A stretch of 45,339 nt of DNA, from assembly GCA_964520375.1 (NCBI GenBank), contig CAZFNQ010000003.1, forward strand, positions 1 to 45,339. Reading direction: 5' to 3'. Source of the stretch: CAZFNQ01 sp964520375 (lineage in GTDB: Bacteria > Patescibacteriota > Saccharimonadia > Saccharimonadales > JANWIN01). The position numbers were made by a program, and so were the translations under genes. The notes beneath the pieces are model-generated. The model was given only the letters and a program-made list of their open reading frames with translations. It was not told the DNA's origin and searched no databases. How positions within the stretch are numbered: the first letter of the stretch is position 1; each line of letters opens with the position of its first letter. This document shows, in pieces, positions 32,966 to 40,461 of this stretch.

Positions 32966-33661
32966 CCAAAAAAAGATACTAAAAAGAAGTTCTACGGCAA
33001 GATGTCTCCAATCAAGCTGTCAAAGATAATCGTAGTTCTGGTTTTCGTCGCAGTGTTTGCGGGTATTGGCGTAAAACAATTGGGGCTTGGTCATGCCGCC
33101 GTTGCCTTGCCGGCCGATTTTTACACAACCGATACTAGATTCGGTCATACCACAGGAAGTTGGTTGCCGACCAGTGTTGCTGAGCGCCTTGGTGGAGTAA
33201 GGAGATTTGTCAATGTTAGAAGATGGCCAGCCACGCTTACGCATATCGATAGTTATCAAAAAGGCCATTTCCTGCAGTTTGGACCATATGTTGACATAGT
33301 AATCCCTGGCAACAAAACTGGCCTACACATTTGTAACTACTACAGCGCCTGGAATGTGCTCGGATACTCAGGCTGGGTCAGAGTTTATACCGATCTGACT
33401 GATGCTGAGGATTTGAATTTTTTTGGGACGGCACGTGATCCGTATCTTTATTACAAGGATAAAGTCACAGAATATCCAAGAGACAGATATAACACACCAA
33501 CCTTATTTTCCCACTGCCACAATTATGATTTTAACGATTTAACCTTGGGAGTTGGTGGACCACAAACCCGGCACAAGGTTGAATTTCGTGTAAGAGTCTA
33601 TGATGCTAGCGATCAGTTTGCGGTTGTGGATCTTTGGGATACGCAGGTATCCCTTTACTAA
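32963..33661 (+). CDS. Secreted or membrane-anchored paralogue B, unknown family
   Basis: A 232-residue paralogue of the preceding gene. The start at ATG 32963 aligns exactly with that of paralogue A in the duplicated leader (TTTAGGAGAA upstream). A lysine-rich N-terminus and a membrane segment (about 17-35, ending G-H-A-A) lead to the exported domain. It keeps H-T-T-G-S-W, R-R-W-P-A, L-Q-F-G-P-Y, I-P-G-N-K-T-G-L-H-I-C and V-E-F-R-V-R-V. Identity to A looks roughly one third, so the duplication is old relative to the better-kept promoter. Function unknown. Confidence 0.7.
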   Translation: MPKKDTKKKFYGKMSPIKLSKIIVVLVFVAVFAGIGVKQLGLGHAAVALPADFYTTDTRFGHTTGSWLPTSVAERLGGVRRFVNVRRWPATLTHIDSYQKGHFLQFGPYVDIVIPGNKTGLHICNYYSAWNVLGYSGWVRVYTDLTDAEDLNFFGTARDPYLYYKDKVTEYPRDRYNTPTLFSHCHNYDFNDLTLGVGGPQTRHKVEFRVRVYDASDQFAVVDLWDTQVSLY

Positions 33662-33667
33662 GCCCTA

Positions 33668-33735
33668 TTAACCTTCTTTAGTTAAGTAGCCCTGATCATA
33701 AGCCGTTCACTAGTACGCTGTAATATCAGATAGTA
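33668..33735 (-). pseudogene. Remnant of the 3' end of a 34874-type gene, overlapping the pyrD tail
   Basis: This segment repeats 34877-34945 (about 84 percent by hand alignment, one base missing). On the minus strand it encodes the L-I-L-Q-R-T-S-E stretch of the neighbouring 116-residue protein, then loses frame at the missing base. The last eight codons of pyrD run through it in a different frame. Confidence 0.7.
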
Positions 33736-34849
33736 GAACTTTTTGCCCCCGGTTTGTGCGAACACCTATAAGCTCTTGAATATTGCTAATACCCTCTTGT
33801 GCTACTACAAGTTGTAGACCTTTGGATATCTTTGAGGCTATGCGCCCTCGATGTTCTACCATGGCAGTAAGAACTTGCACAGCAGATGCACCCGACTTTA
33901 TTCGGTTAACAGCTGCAAGTACTGTGTTAATGCCACCCACACCTATGATTTCTAGCTTATCACCAGCTTGTTCATAAATGTGCCGAACAACTTCATTAGC
34001 CCTCATCTGATATTCGTAATCAGCTCCACTTAATCCGCCCATCATGTTTGCCCAGCGTTCTCCATATTTTGCTTTGATTCGCTGGTTAGTGGTGGTGTTA
34101 ATAGCAATAATACCGGCTGCCTTTTGTTCAATAGCCACCTCAATTATGTCATGTATTTCTTCTAAACTACGATCACCGTCTATCTTGTAGAATAATGGTT
34201 TAACACCTCCCTCAGCTGACATGGCATCATTGGTAGCTATCGTAATATCAGTTAATGGTCCCTTTGCTTGCAGTCCTCTGACCTGCTCAGTATTTGGAGA
34301 GGAAACCCCTAAAACTACATAACTTGCAAACGGATAAATCCATTTCACCACCTCGGCGTGCGCCCAGGCTGCTTTATCGGCTGGCATAAGTTTATTGAGA
34401 CCAATATTTACGCCAACCGGGCAAGGTAATTTTCCGGTAGCCTCAAGATTACGTCCGACCCTCTCTGCGCCAATGCTGTTAAAGCCTAGTCTGTTGAAAC
34501 CTACGCTGTGAGTAGAATTAATTGTCCATAAACGAGGTTTATCATTGCCATATTGTCCGAATAAAGGCACGGTGCCGACTTCTACTCCACCAAAGCCAAG
34601 ATCATATAATCCTTTAACAGCCCAACCCTTTTTGTCCCAGCCGGCCGCCACCAATACTGGATTCTCAAAATCAATACCGGCAACAATTGTCGAAAGTGCC
34701 GGGTCTACAATTCTTCCCTCCCTACCAAAGGCATAACGTTCAACTATCTTTTCACCGATTGCGTATTTCCCGAGCATGTGAAGCGTAAATTCTGCAGCAG
34801 TTTTTAGGCCTTCCCCTTCTAGTATTTCAAGGTTTTTTCTTACCTCCAT
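33710..34849 (-). CDS. pyrD: Dihydroorotate dehydrogenase (class 2-like)
   Basis: A 379-residue FMN-binding TIM barrel that oxidises dihydroorotate to orotate. Class 2 features: an N-terminal helical part (about 1-55), N-P-V-L-V-A-A-G-W-D-K-K-G, G-G-V-E-V-G-T-V-P, N-R-L-G-F-N-S-I-G, V-N-I-G-L-N-K and the catalytic-serine block G-V-S-S-P-N-T-E-Q-V-R-G-L-Q. The FMN phosphate site G-V-G-G-I is near 300. AAGG precedes the ATG. The C-terminal eight residues derive from a repeat of the neighbour's 3' end. No other pyrimidine gene is nearby. Confidence 0.9.
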   Translation of the reverse strand: MEVRKNLEILEGEGLKTAAEFTLHMLGKYAIGEKIVERYAFGREGRIVDPALSTIVAGIDFENPVLVAAGWDKKGWAVKGLYDLGFGGVEVGTVPLFGQYGNDKPRLWTINSTHSVGFNRLGFNSIGAERVGRNLEATGKLPCPVGVNIGLNKLMPADKAAWAHAEVVKWIYPFASYVVLGVSSPNTEQVRGLQAKGPLTDITIATNDAMSAEGGVKPLFYKIDGDRSLEEIHDIIEVAIEQKAAGIIAINTTTNQRIKAKYGERWANMMGGLSGADYEYQMRANEVVRHIYEQAGDKLEIIGVGGINTVLAAVNRIKSGASAVQVLTAMVEHRGRIASKISKGLQLVVAQEGISNIQELIGVRTNRGQKVLLSDITAY

Positions 34850-34873
34850 ACTAAACCTTAGCTCCTCTTTGCA

Positions 34874-35224
34874 TTATTGATCTTCTCTAGTTAAATAGCC
34901 CTGCTCATACGCCCATTCACTGGTACGCTGTAATATCAAATCGTATTGACCTTGTGCTTCTTTAGGGTAGTCTATTGTTTTGCCAAGGCTATGAGCTATT
35001 ATCCATATAGCTTGCATTCGCCACCACCCGCGTTTATCTTCAGCTAAAAGATCTTCCAAGAGTTTAGGTAGAGCCCGTTCACCATGGGCCAAGATAAGCT
35101 GAAAAGCCATATTATTTTCGAAACCATGTGATAGAAGCCTTGTCTCGACATCAACTCGCGCTGAAAGTTCAGACAGTTCACTTTTCAAAGCCTCATTTGC
35201 CTCTACGCTATTATGCGGTTCCAC
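34874..35224 (-). CDS. Small helical hypothetical protein (HEAT-like)
   Basis: A 116-residue, acidic, helical protein starting at a GTG. A coiled-coil-like N-terminus (about 8-30) leads to N-N-M-A-F-Q-L-I-L-A-H-G-E-R-A-L-P-K-L-L and W-W-R-M-Q-A-I-W-I-I-A-H, which resemble paired HEAT-type helices. I do not recognise a family. Its 3' end is duplicated beyond pyrD. It sits 24 nt upstream of pyrD on the same strand and diverges from the glycosidase gene. Confidence 0.6.
   Translation of the reverse strand: MEPHNSVEANEALKSELSELSARVDVETRLLSHGFENNMAFQLILAHGERALPKLLEDLLAEDKRGWWRMQAIWIIAHSLGKTIDYPKEAQGQYDLILQRTSEWAYEQGYLTREDQ
34877..34945 (-). repeat. Direct repeat, intact copy at the 3' end of the 116-residue gene
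   Basis: A 69-nt segment whose degraded partner is 33668-33735. The two copies face the same way and flank pyrD almost exactly. Confidence 0.75.
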
Positions 35225-35260
35225 AATTTTATGGTGAGACTCAAATCAAATTTATGCAAG

Positions 35261-35284
35261 CATGAGCAAGATAGATTGCTCATG
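35261..35284. promoter_or_regulatory. Operator-like inverted repeat before the glycosidase gene
   Basis: CATGAGCAA (35261-35269), 6-nt spacer, TTGCTCATG (35276-35284): perfect 9-bp arms. A TATACT hexamer (35285-35290) follows at once. It lies between divergent genes and just ahead of the ATG at 35298. It suits a repressor site or a leader hairpin. Confidence 0.55.
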
Positions 35285-35297
35285 TATACTTAGGCTT

Positions 35298-36638
35298 ATG
35301 GAAGAAAAGGCGGCTCAGGAACTGACTCCTAAAAAAATGCTAGAAGAAGCTAAAGCCGTGTTGGAAATGAATGACCAGGGTATTTTTACAATACCGGCAG
35401 AGGGTTTGTACCCTCATCAGTGGTTATGGGATAGTTGTTTTATAGCCATTGGTCTTCGTCACTTTAACGTAGAGCGGGCCCAGCAGGAAATTATGAGTTT
35501 GCTGCGAGGTCAGTGGGCTAATGGCATGTTACCGCACATGATTTTCGACAAAAGCTTGCGCTACCGCCAGGACCGCAATATTTGGCGTAGTTGGGTAAAC
35601 CCGTTTGCGCCAGATGGTATCACTACCAGCGGTATAACCCAGCCGCCCTTGCTGGCTGAAGCCGTGGTCCGGATTGGTGAGAAATTATCTTTACCGGAGC
35701 GTCGGACTTGGTATCATCAGGTTTATCCGGCTCTACTTGCCTACCATGAATGGCTGTACAAAGAGCGTGATCCTCATCAGGAGGGGCTGGTGCTGCAAAT
35801 CCACCCATATGAAGTCGGTTTGGATAACACACCGCCGTGGCTAGACCAGCTGCATGAGCACAACCGGCCATGGTGGATAGCCCTGCTGGAAAAAACTCAT
35901 TTGGATGCTCTAGTTAACTTGTTTAGGCGTGACACCCAACATGTGCCTCCCGGCCAGCGCATGACTAATATTGATGCCCTGTTGTATTTTGACGTCATCC
36001 GCCGATTACGCCGCAAACGCTACAGTATTGACGCCATTTTGACCCGTTCTCTATTTGCCATTGAAGATTTGACCTTCAATTCCATATTTATTCGAGCCAA
36101 CCATTGTCTGGAGCATATCGCCACGGCTATTAAGCAGAGCCTGCCGGACGAGCTTGAACAATCCATGAATAAAAGCGAAAAGGCCTTCGAGCAGTTGTGG
36201 GATCCCTATACCGGTCAGTACTATTCGCGTAACTTCGTTACCCATAAGCTTATAAAAGAGCCGTCTATTGCCTCACTTATGCCACTGTATAGTGGTGCTA
36301 TTAGCCAGGAGCGAGCCGAGCAATTGGTGACTATGCTTAAAAACAAGCATCTTTATAGCGCCAGGTTTCCGGTACCTAGTGTGCCGCTTAATTCGGCTTG
36401 GTTCAAGCCTCTTGCCTATTGGCAAGGCCCAACTTGGCTTAATACCAATTGGTTGATTATTGATGGGCTGAAGCGTTATAAATTTCATGACGAGGCCCAG
36501 CAGCTGATGGAGTCTTGTCTAGAGCTAGTTAAAACTTCAGGTTACTTTGAGTATTTTTCGCCGTTGGACGCCCAGCCAGCGGGAGCGGCTAATTTTAGTT
36601 GGACGGCCGCCCTAGCCATTGATTTACTGGAAAAATAA
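35298..36638 (+). CDS. GH63/trehalase-like (alpha/alpha)6-barrel glycoside hydrolase
   Basis: A 446-residue cytoplasmic glycosidase-like protein (no signal peptide). Motifs shared with GH63 mannosylglycerate/glucosylglycerate hydrolase-type proteins: L-Y-P-H-Q-W-L-W-D-S-C-F near the start, N-G-M-L-P-H-M-I, I-T-Q-P-P, L-D-N-T-P, Y-W-Q-G-P-T-W-L-N-T-N-W and Y-F-E-Y-F-S-P-L. The general acid is probably the Asp of W-D-S-C and its partners, but I cannot assign both. I prefer ATG 35298; the longer frame from 35262 begins inside the palindrome and has no ribosome site. Substrate unknown; a compatible-solute glycoside is plausible. Confidence 0.85.
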   Translation: MEEKAAQELTPKKMLEEAKAVLEMNDQGIFTIPAEGLYPHQWLWDSCFIAIGLRHFNVERAQQEIMSLLRGQWANGMLPHMIFDKSLRYRQDRNIWRSWVNPFAPDGITTSGITQPPLLAEAVVRIGEKLSLPERRTWYHQVYPALLAYHEWLYKERDPHQEGLVLQIHPYEVGLDNTPPWLDQLHEHNRPWWIALLEKTHLDALVNLFRRDTQHVPPGQRMTNIDALLYFDVIRRLRRKRYSIDAILTRSLFAIEDLTFNSIFIRANHCLEHIATAIKQSLPDELEQSMNKSEKAFEQLWDPYTGQYYSRNFVTHKLIKEPSIASLMPLYSGAISQERAEQLVTMLKNKHLYSARFPVPSVPLNSAWFKPLAYWQGPTWLNTNWLIIDGLKRYKFHDEAQQLMESCLELVKTSGYFEYFSPLDAQPAGAANFSWTAALAIDLLEK

Positions 36639-36672
36639 GTTATAGTAATTGTAACTTAATCTAGGTTGGCTA

Positions 36673-37431
36673 ATGTTCGAACATGAGATTGAATACCCGG
36701 CTGAATTTTCTCAACTGCCACTGCGTGAATTGTTGCGCCTTAGTCAAACCAATGTAACTGTTAATGATCATATGTTAGGTCTGCAGTATGCAGCTGCGGC
36801 CTATGACAAGGGACAGGACCCTGAGTTCGGGGCTACTGATAAAGCCGCGTCAGGTGAAGCGGCTGCCAAAGCAGGTTTTAGGGCTGAACAAGCCGATTTT
36901 AATCCGGAAATAGTTGAAGACTGGTTTGTCAGATCACTTGACGCGCTCCGGGGCAGAGATCCCAGTTTCAACCGCGAACGAATCGCCACCTTATTGTTAG
37001 GCGGCAGAGCTCTGGCACTGAGAGAGGTACGGACTGGGGAATTCGTTGTACCAGTCAGGAGTTGGTTTATGGAAGGCGAGCTAAATCTCAATCGCCAACA
37101 TTCTAGGGGCCGAGCTTGGGATCGTTATGCTACTATGCTTTATAAATTCTGGGCAACGTACGAAGCTATGTCAGAGTTGGGCGGCCGACGCGAAGCATCT
37201 ATGCTGGCGCTAAGGGGGATATATAGGGCCATTGGCGCAAAAAATGACAACTTTACTAATGAAAATAATAATGAGGGGCGAGCTAAAGCATTAGCCAAAC
37301 ATGGTGGCTTTGTCATAAAACAGACCGGTGGCAATATAATGGCAGCTGGCCTGGCATTAACTCGACCACTTGAGAGTAATAAGGTTGTGCAAAAAGCGCG
37401 TCGTCGGGTTGCCCTAAGTATTCTTGGATAA
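36673..37431 (+). CDS. Hypothetical protein downstream of the glycosidase
   Basis: A 252-residue soluble, alanine- and arginine-rich helical protein with no recognisable family. The N-terminal half is acidic (Y-P-A-E-F-S-Q-L-P-L-R-E-L-L-R-L), the C-terminal part basic (K-A-R-R-R-V-A). A central helix-rich part holds R-E-R-I-A-T-L-L-L-G-G-R-A-L. It follows the glycosidase by 34 nt on the same strand; TATAGT-like sequence in between may be a promoter. It ends 5 nt from the convergent VKOR gene. Confidence 0.6.
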   Translation: MFEHEIEYPAEFSQLPLRELLRLSQTNVTVNDHMLGLQYAAAAYDKGQDPEFGATDKAASGEAAAKAGFRAEQADFNPEIVEDWFVRSLDALRGRDPSFNRERIATLLLGGRALALREVRTGEFVVPVRSWFMEGELNLNRQHSRGRAWDRYATMLYKFWATYEAMSELGGRREASMLALRGIYRAIGAKNDNFTNENNNEGRAKALAKHGGFVIKQTGGNIMAAGLALTRPLESNKVVQKARRRVALSILG

Positions 37432-37436
37432 TACGG

Positions 37437-38042
37437 CTAGTGCGGGCCAAAGAAGTACCAAAAGCGGTGAATTATTAGAGCCGTGATTACTAAGTACCAG
37501 AGGATTAAAAAGCCCAGGTGATTGGTTTGGGCCAAGGCCACGGCTTTTTTAAGAGCCATCGGCGTTCTAATATAGCCCTGTTTTAGGTTATAAAGAAAAG
37601 TGTACCAGAATATAGCTATAGTTACTGTCCAGACGGCCATGCAATATAGGCACAGTGCGCCAATACGGTAGACACTTTCAAAAAACAACCAGTGCGCAAA
37701 CAGCAGACCAAACAACGTGCCGACTTGCAGCCCCAGCCAAAACCAGCGCTTGAATTTAGCGCCGGCCAGCTGGGCCATGCCAATAGTCAGTAAGGCGCCA
37801 AAACCAGCCAAACCGATAGTCGGGTTGGGGACACTAAAGGCGTTGGCTTGGGCGCTTTTCATAACTGAGGTGCAGCTAAATATCGGGTTTAGGTTGCAGT
37901 TGGGCTGAAAGCTGGCGTTTTGTAGCAGCTTTATCTTATCGTTCATTAAAACGAAGGCAGCGATTAGTCCAATGACGGCGCCGACAATTAAAATATAAGG
38001 ATAAAGCCTCTCCCAGTTCCGAATTGGGGTTGGCTTACTCAC
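37437..38042 (-). CDS. Vitamin K epoxide reductase (VKOR) family protein
   Basis: A 201-residue membrane protein with five hydrophobic helices (about 13-35, 68-88, 97-122, 131-155, 173-195). The periplasmic loop pair C-N-L-N-P-I-F-S-C and the active C-L-Y-C motif near residue 133 are both present. VKOR proteins reoxidise a DsbA-like partner, passing electrons to quinone. Many bacterial VKORs carry a fused thioredoxin domain; this one does not. The GTG start (GAGGA upstream) lies 8 nt inside rmuC. Confidence 0.9.
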   Translation of the reverse strand: MSKPTPIRNWERLYPYILIVGAVIGLIAAFVLMNDKIKLLQNASFQPNCNLNPIFSCTSVMKSAQANAFSVPNPTIGLAGFGALLTIGMAQLAGAKFKRWFWLGLQVGTLFGLLFAHWLFFESVYRIGALCLYCMAVWTVTIAIFWYTFLYNLKQGYIRTPMALKKAVALAQTNHLGFLILWYLVITALIIHRFWYFFGPH

Positions 38043-39096
38043 TATTGTCCTCTGATGGCCTTTCTAGCAGCATAGTTTCCATATTGGCTTCACCGCCAAC
38101 AACTTTGACCACATCTTTATCGATTTTACCAAGCTCTTTGTGGGCAGTATTATAGTGGTTTACGGTCGTACCTAGGGAACTACCGAGTTTTTGCATATAA
38201 CCATTATAGGCTATTAAATGCTTGCCGAGTTGTTCAATATTTTTGCGGATTTTTTCGGTGTCTTTGTGAATGGCCATGGAGCGCAGTCCCTGTACTATAA
38301 TCTGCAACATGGCCGATAGGGTACTGGGGCCGACTATCGTAACTTTTTTCTCCACAGCCGCGTACTGCATTAAGTCGCGTCCGCTGACGCCGCTCAGCCC
38401 GACTTTGTTAGCCAGCAGATCATAATATATCGCTTCACTGGGTATAAACATCAGGGCTTGCTCCAAAGTACCATTCTCGGGACGCACATACTTGGAGGTC
38501 TCATCTATCCGCCGTTTTAAATCCTCTTTAAAGGCCCGCTCCAGTAGAGGCCGCTCGGTCGATTTGGCGTCGACCAGTCGGTTGTAGTTTTCCAGGCTGA
38601 ATTTAGAGTCGATCGGCAATAGTTTATCGTCCAGTTTTATAACCGCATCCACCACCACAGTCTCGGCCAATTTGTACTGCAGTTGGTATGAGCCTGGTGG
38701 TAAGATATTCTTAAGTATCTGTTCCAGGTAATACTCGCCCAGTACACCGCGCTGTTTGGGGTTTTGGAGTACATTTTGCAGGGTTTTTAGTTCATCGGCT
38801 ACACCAACTACGCGCTTGTTGGTTTCATCTAGCTTAGTAAGTTGCTCAGTGACGTTTTTTATAAGTCTAGCGCTGGCATCTAGTTGCCGGCTCATACTAG
38901 ATTGGTTTTTGTCTAGTCCCTCGCTTAACTTGCCGGATAGTCCGTCTTGAAGTTTTGCCATTTGCTGCTGCATTGCAATCAGGTCTTGCTTTATTAATAG
39001 CGCGCTGCTGCTGTCGTTTGTATTATTGTTCTTTCGGACAAACAATATTAGTAGCGCCAAACACAGAACACCCAATATAATCACCGCAATAAGCAT
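38035..39096 (-). CDS. rmuC: RmuC-family DNA recombination protein
   Basis: A 353-residue RmuC. One N-terminal membrane helix (about 2-20), a coiled coil (about 35-110), then the nuclease-like core with R-G-V-L-G-E-Y-Y-L-E-Q-I-L, L-P-I-D-S-K-F-S-L-E-N-Y and F-I-P-S-E-A-I-Y-Y. RmuC limits inversion at short repeats in E. coli. It is translationally coupled to VKOR (8-nt overlap). TAGAAT lies 6 nt before the ATG, suggesting a leaderless message. Confidence 0.92.
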   Translation of the reverse strand: MLIAVIILGVLCLALLILFVRKNNNTNDSSSALLIKQDLIAMQQQMAKLQDGLSGKLSEGLDKNQSSMSRQLDASARLIKNVTEQLTKLDETNKRVVGVADELKTLQNVLQNPKQRGVLGEYYLEQILKNILPPGSYQLQYKLAETVVVDAVIKLDDKLLPIDSKFSLENYNRLVDAKSTERPLLERAFKEDLKRRIDETSKYVRPENGTLEQALMFIPSEAIYYDLLANKVGLSGVSGRDLMQYAAVEKKVTIVGPSTLSAMLQIIVQGLRSMAIHKDTEKIRKNIEQLGKHLIAYNGYMQKLGSSLGTTVNHYNTAHKELGKIDKDVVKVVGGEANMETMLLERPSEDNSE

Positions 39097-39131
39097 AGCT
39101 ATATTCTACAGTGAACAGACTTGCTATGCCA

Positions 39132-39920
39132 CTAACCGATATAGTGATGGGCAATAATAATAACCGTTCCCAGCACGGCGGCGCCAAAAGCTACCAAGGC
39201 CGTAGGGATGTCCATTATCTTTGGTTTTTCGCGGGCTGCATTGATGCTAGGAATAATGTCGCTGGCGGCAATATATATAAAGAAGCCGGCGGTTGATCCT
39301 ATAAGTACTCCTAGTAAAGTAGTGTTTGACCGAGCAACTTCATAAAACAAAATTGTACCAATAGCCGTGACTATCACGGCCACGCCGTGAACTGACACCA
39401 CTCCCCACCGACGCATTCCCCGTGATAATAAATAACCGGAGTCTGCCATTTCTCTGGGAATTTCATGAAGCGCTACGGCGATAGTTGTGATGACGCCGGT
39501 ACTGGAACTAACCAAAAAAGCCGCTGCGATCGCTCCGCCGTCTATAAAATTATGCAGCCAATTGCCACCGACAGCCAGCGCCACAATAGGGTTTGTTTGT
39601 CTGGTGTGCCTGGACTTATTTTCAAAAGGTTCTTTACCGTGATGATGAAACCAGTGCAGCCAGCCTTCTAAAATAAAAAAGCCTATAACGCCTACCAAAG
39701 CTGATGTCAGAACCAGCTGCGGATTATAGTTTTCAACACCGTCATGCAAAAAGTCCAGGAAGGCAGCAGCCAGCAAGGCGCCGGCTGCAAACGGTGTAGC
39801 GTACTCCTCTAAGAAACTGACAACTTTTCTACGAGCCAGTAGCATGGTGCTAGAAATAAAAACTAGAACATCACCGATCAGTGATATAGCCAAAACAATA
39901 ATAAGTGCTGGATGCGTCAT
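39132..39920 (-). CDS. ZIP-family divalent metal transporter
   Basis: A 262-residue ZIP transporter with eight hydrophobic helices. The metal-path motifs are visible: N-W-L-H-N-F-I-D-G in helix IV and H-E-I-P-R-E-M-A-D in helix V. A His-rich loop (W-L-H-W-F-H-H-H-G-K-E) lies between helices III and IV. I start at ATG 39920; a TTG start at 39959 would sit inside the operator-like repeat shared with the divergent Fur-type regulator. Zinc, iron or manganese uptake is likely. Confidence 0.9.
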   Translation of the reverse strand: MTHPALIIVLAISLIGDVLVFISSTMLLARRKVVSFLEEYATPFAAGALLAAAFLDFLHDGVENYNPQLVLTSALVGVIGFFILEGWLHWFHHHGKEPFENKSRHTRQTNPIVALAVGGNWLHNFIDGGAIAAAFLVSSSTGVITTIAVALHEIPREMADSGYLLSRGMRRWGVVSVHGVAVIVTAIGTILFYEVARSNTTLLGVLIGSTAGFFIYIAASDIIPSINAAREKPKIMDIPTALVAFGAAVLGTVIIIAHHYIG

Positions 39921-39953
39921 GTTTACTGCTATATTATGGGTCTTTGGTGACTT

Positions 39954-39970
39954 TTGCAATATTTTTGCAA
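39954..39970. promoter_or_regulatory. Operator-like TTGCAA repeat between ZIP and Fur genes
   Basis: TTGCAA (39954-39959) and TTGCAA (39965-39970) form a 17-nt imperfect palindrome. The left one can serve as the ZIP -35 with TAATAT 17 nt further on. On the other strand TTGAAC-16-TATAGA (39972-39999) could drive the Fur-type gene. Position suggests a metalloregulator site. Confidence 0.45.
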
Positions 39971-40011
39971 TTTGAACTAAAATTGTATAGAGTTATAGAG
40001 GTAACATTTTT

Positions 40012-40428
40012 ATGGAAGCTAAAAGATTTAAAACTTTACTGAAGCAAAATGACCATTTTATAACCCAACCACGGCTTCGTCTGTTTAGTATTCTGCAAAA
40101 GCACCCTGCCCTAAGTATGCAGCAGCTTATCCCTATGCTGGAGGATCATGATCAAGTAACGGTCTATAGAAATATAGATTTGTTTGAGAAACTCGGTATT
40201 GTTAACCGTATTAGGTTGGGTTGGCACACCAAAATCGAGTTAAGTGATATTTTTATGCACCATCATCACCATTTTAGCTGCTTGAATTGTGGGCTAGTAA
40301 TTGATTTGCCGGATGACATGGTCATTGAGAAACAAATAGCTCAGCTTGGCGCCAATAAGCAGTTCAAGGCCATGGATCACCAACTGGAAATCCGTGGCCT
40401 GTGTGCTAACTGTCAAATTAGACTATAG
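40012..40428 (+). CDS. Fur-family metal-responsive regulator
   Basis: A 138-residue Fur/Zur/PerR-type repressor. The N-terminal winged helix has the recognition segment D-Q-V-T-V-Y-R-N-I-D-L-F. The C-terminal half has M-H-H-H-H-H-F and two zinc-type pairs, C-L-N-C and C-A-N-C. Divergent from a ZIP transporter, so a zinc (Zur-like) role is the best guess; iron cannot be excluded. A shared operator-like palindrome lies between them. Confidence 0.9.
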   Translation: MEAKRFKTLLKQNDHFITQPRLRLFSILQKHPALSMQQLIPMLEDHDQVTVYRNIDLFEKLGIVNRIRLGWHTKIELSDIFMHHHHHFSCLNCGLVIDLPDDMVIEKQIAQLGANKQFKAMDHQLEIRGLCANCQIRL

Positions 40429-40445
40429 ACATAAGTCCTTATTTG

Positions 40446-40454
40446 TGGTAATAT
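40446..40454 (+). promoter_or_regulatory. Extended -10 TGGTAATAT for the 207-residue gene
   Basis: TG-G-TAATAT (-10 hexamer 40449-40454) lies 7 nt before the ATG at 40462, with no Shine-Dalgarno site. It matches the leaderless layout seen at other genes. Confidence 0.4.
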
Positions 40455-40461
40455 TAGTTTT

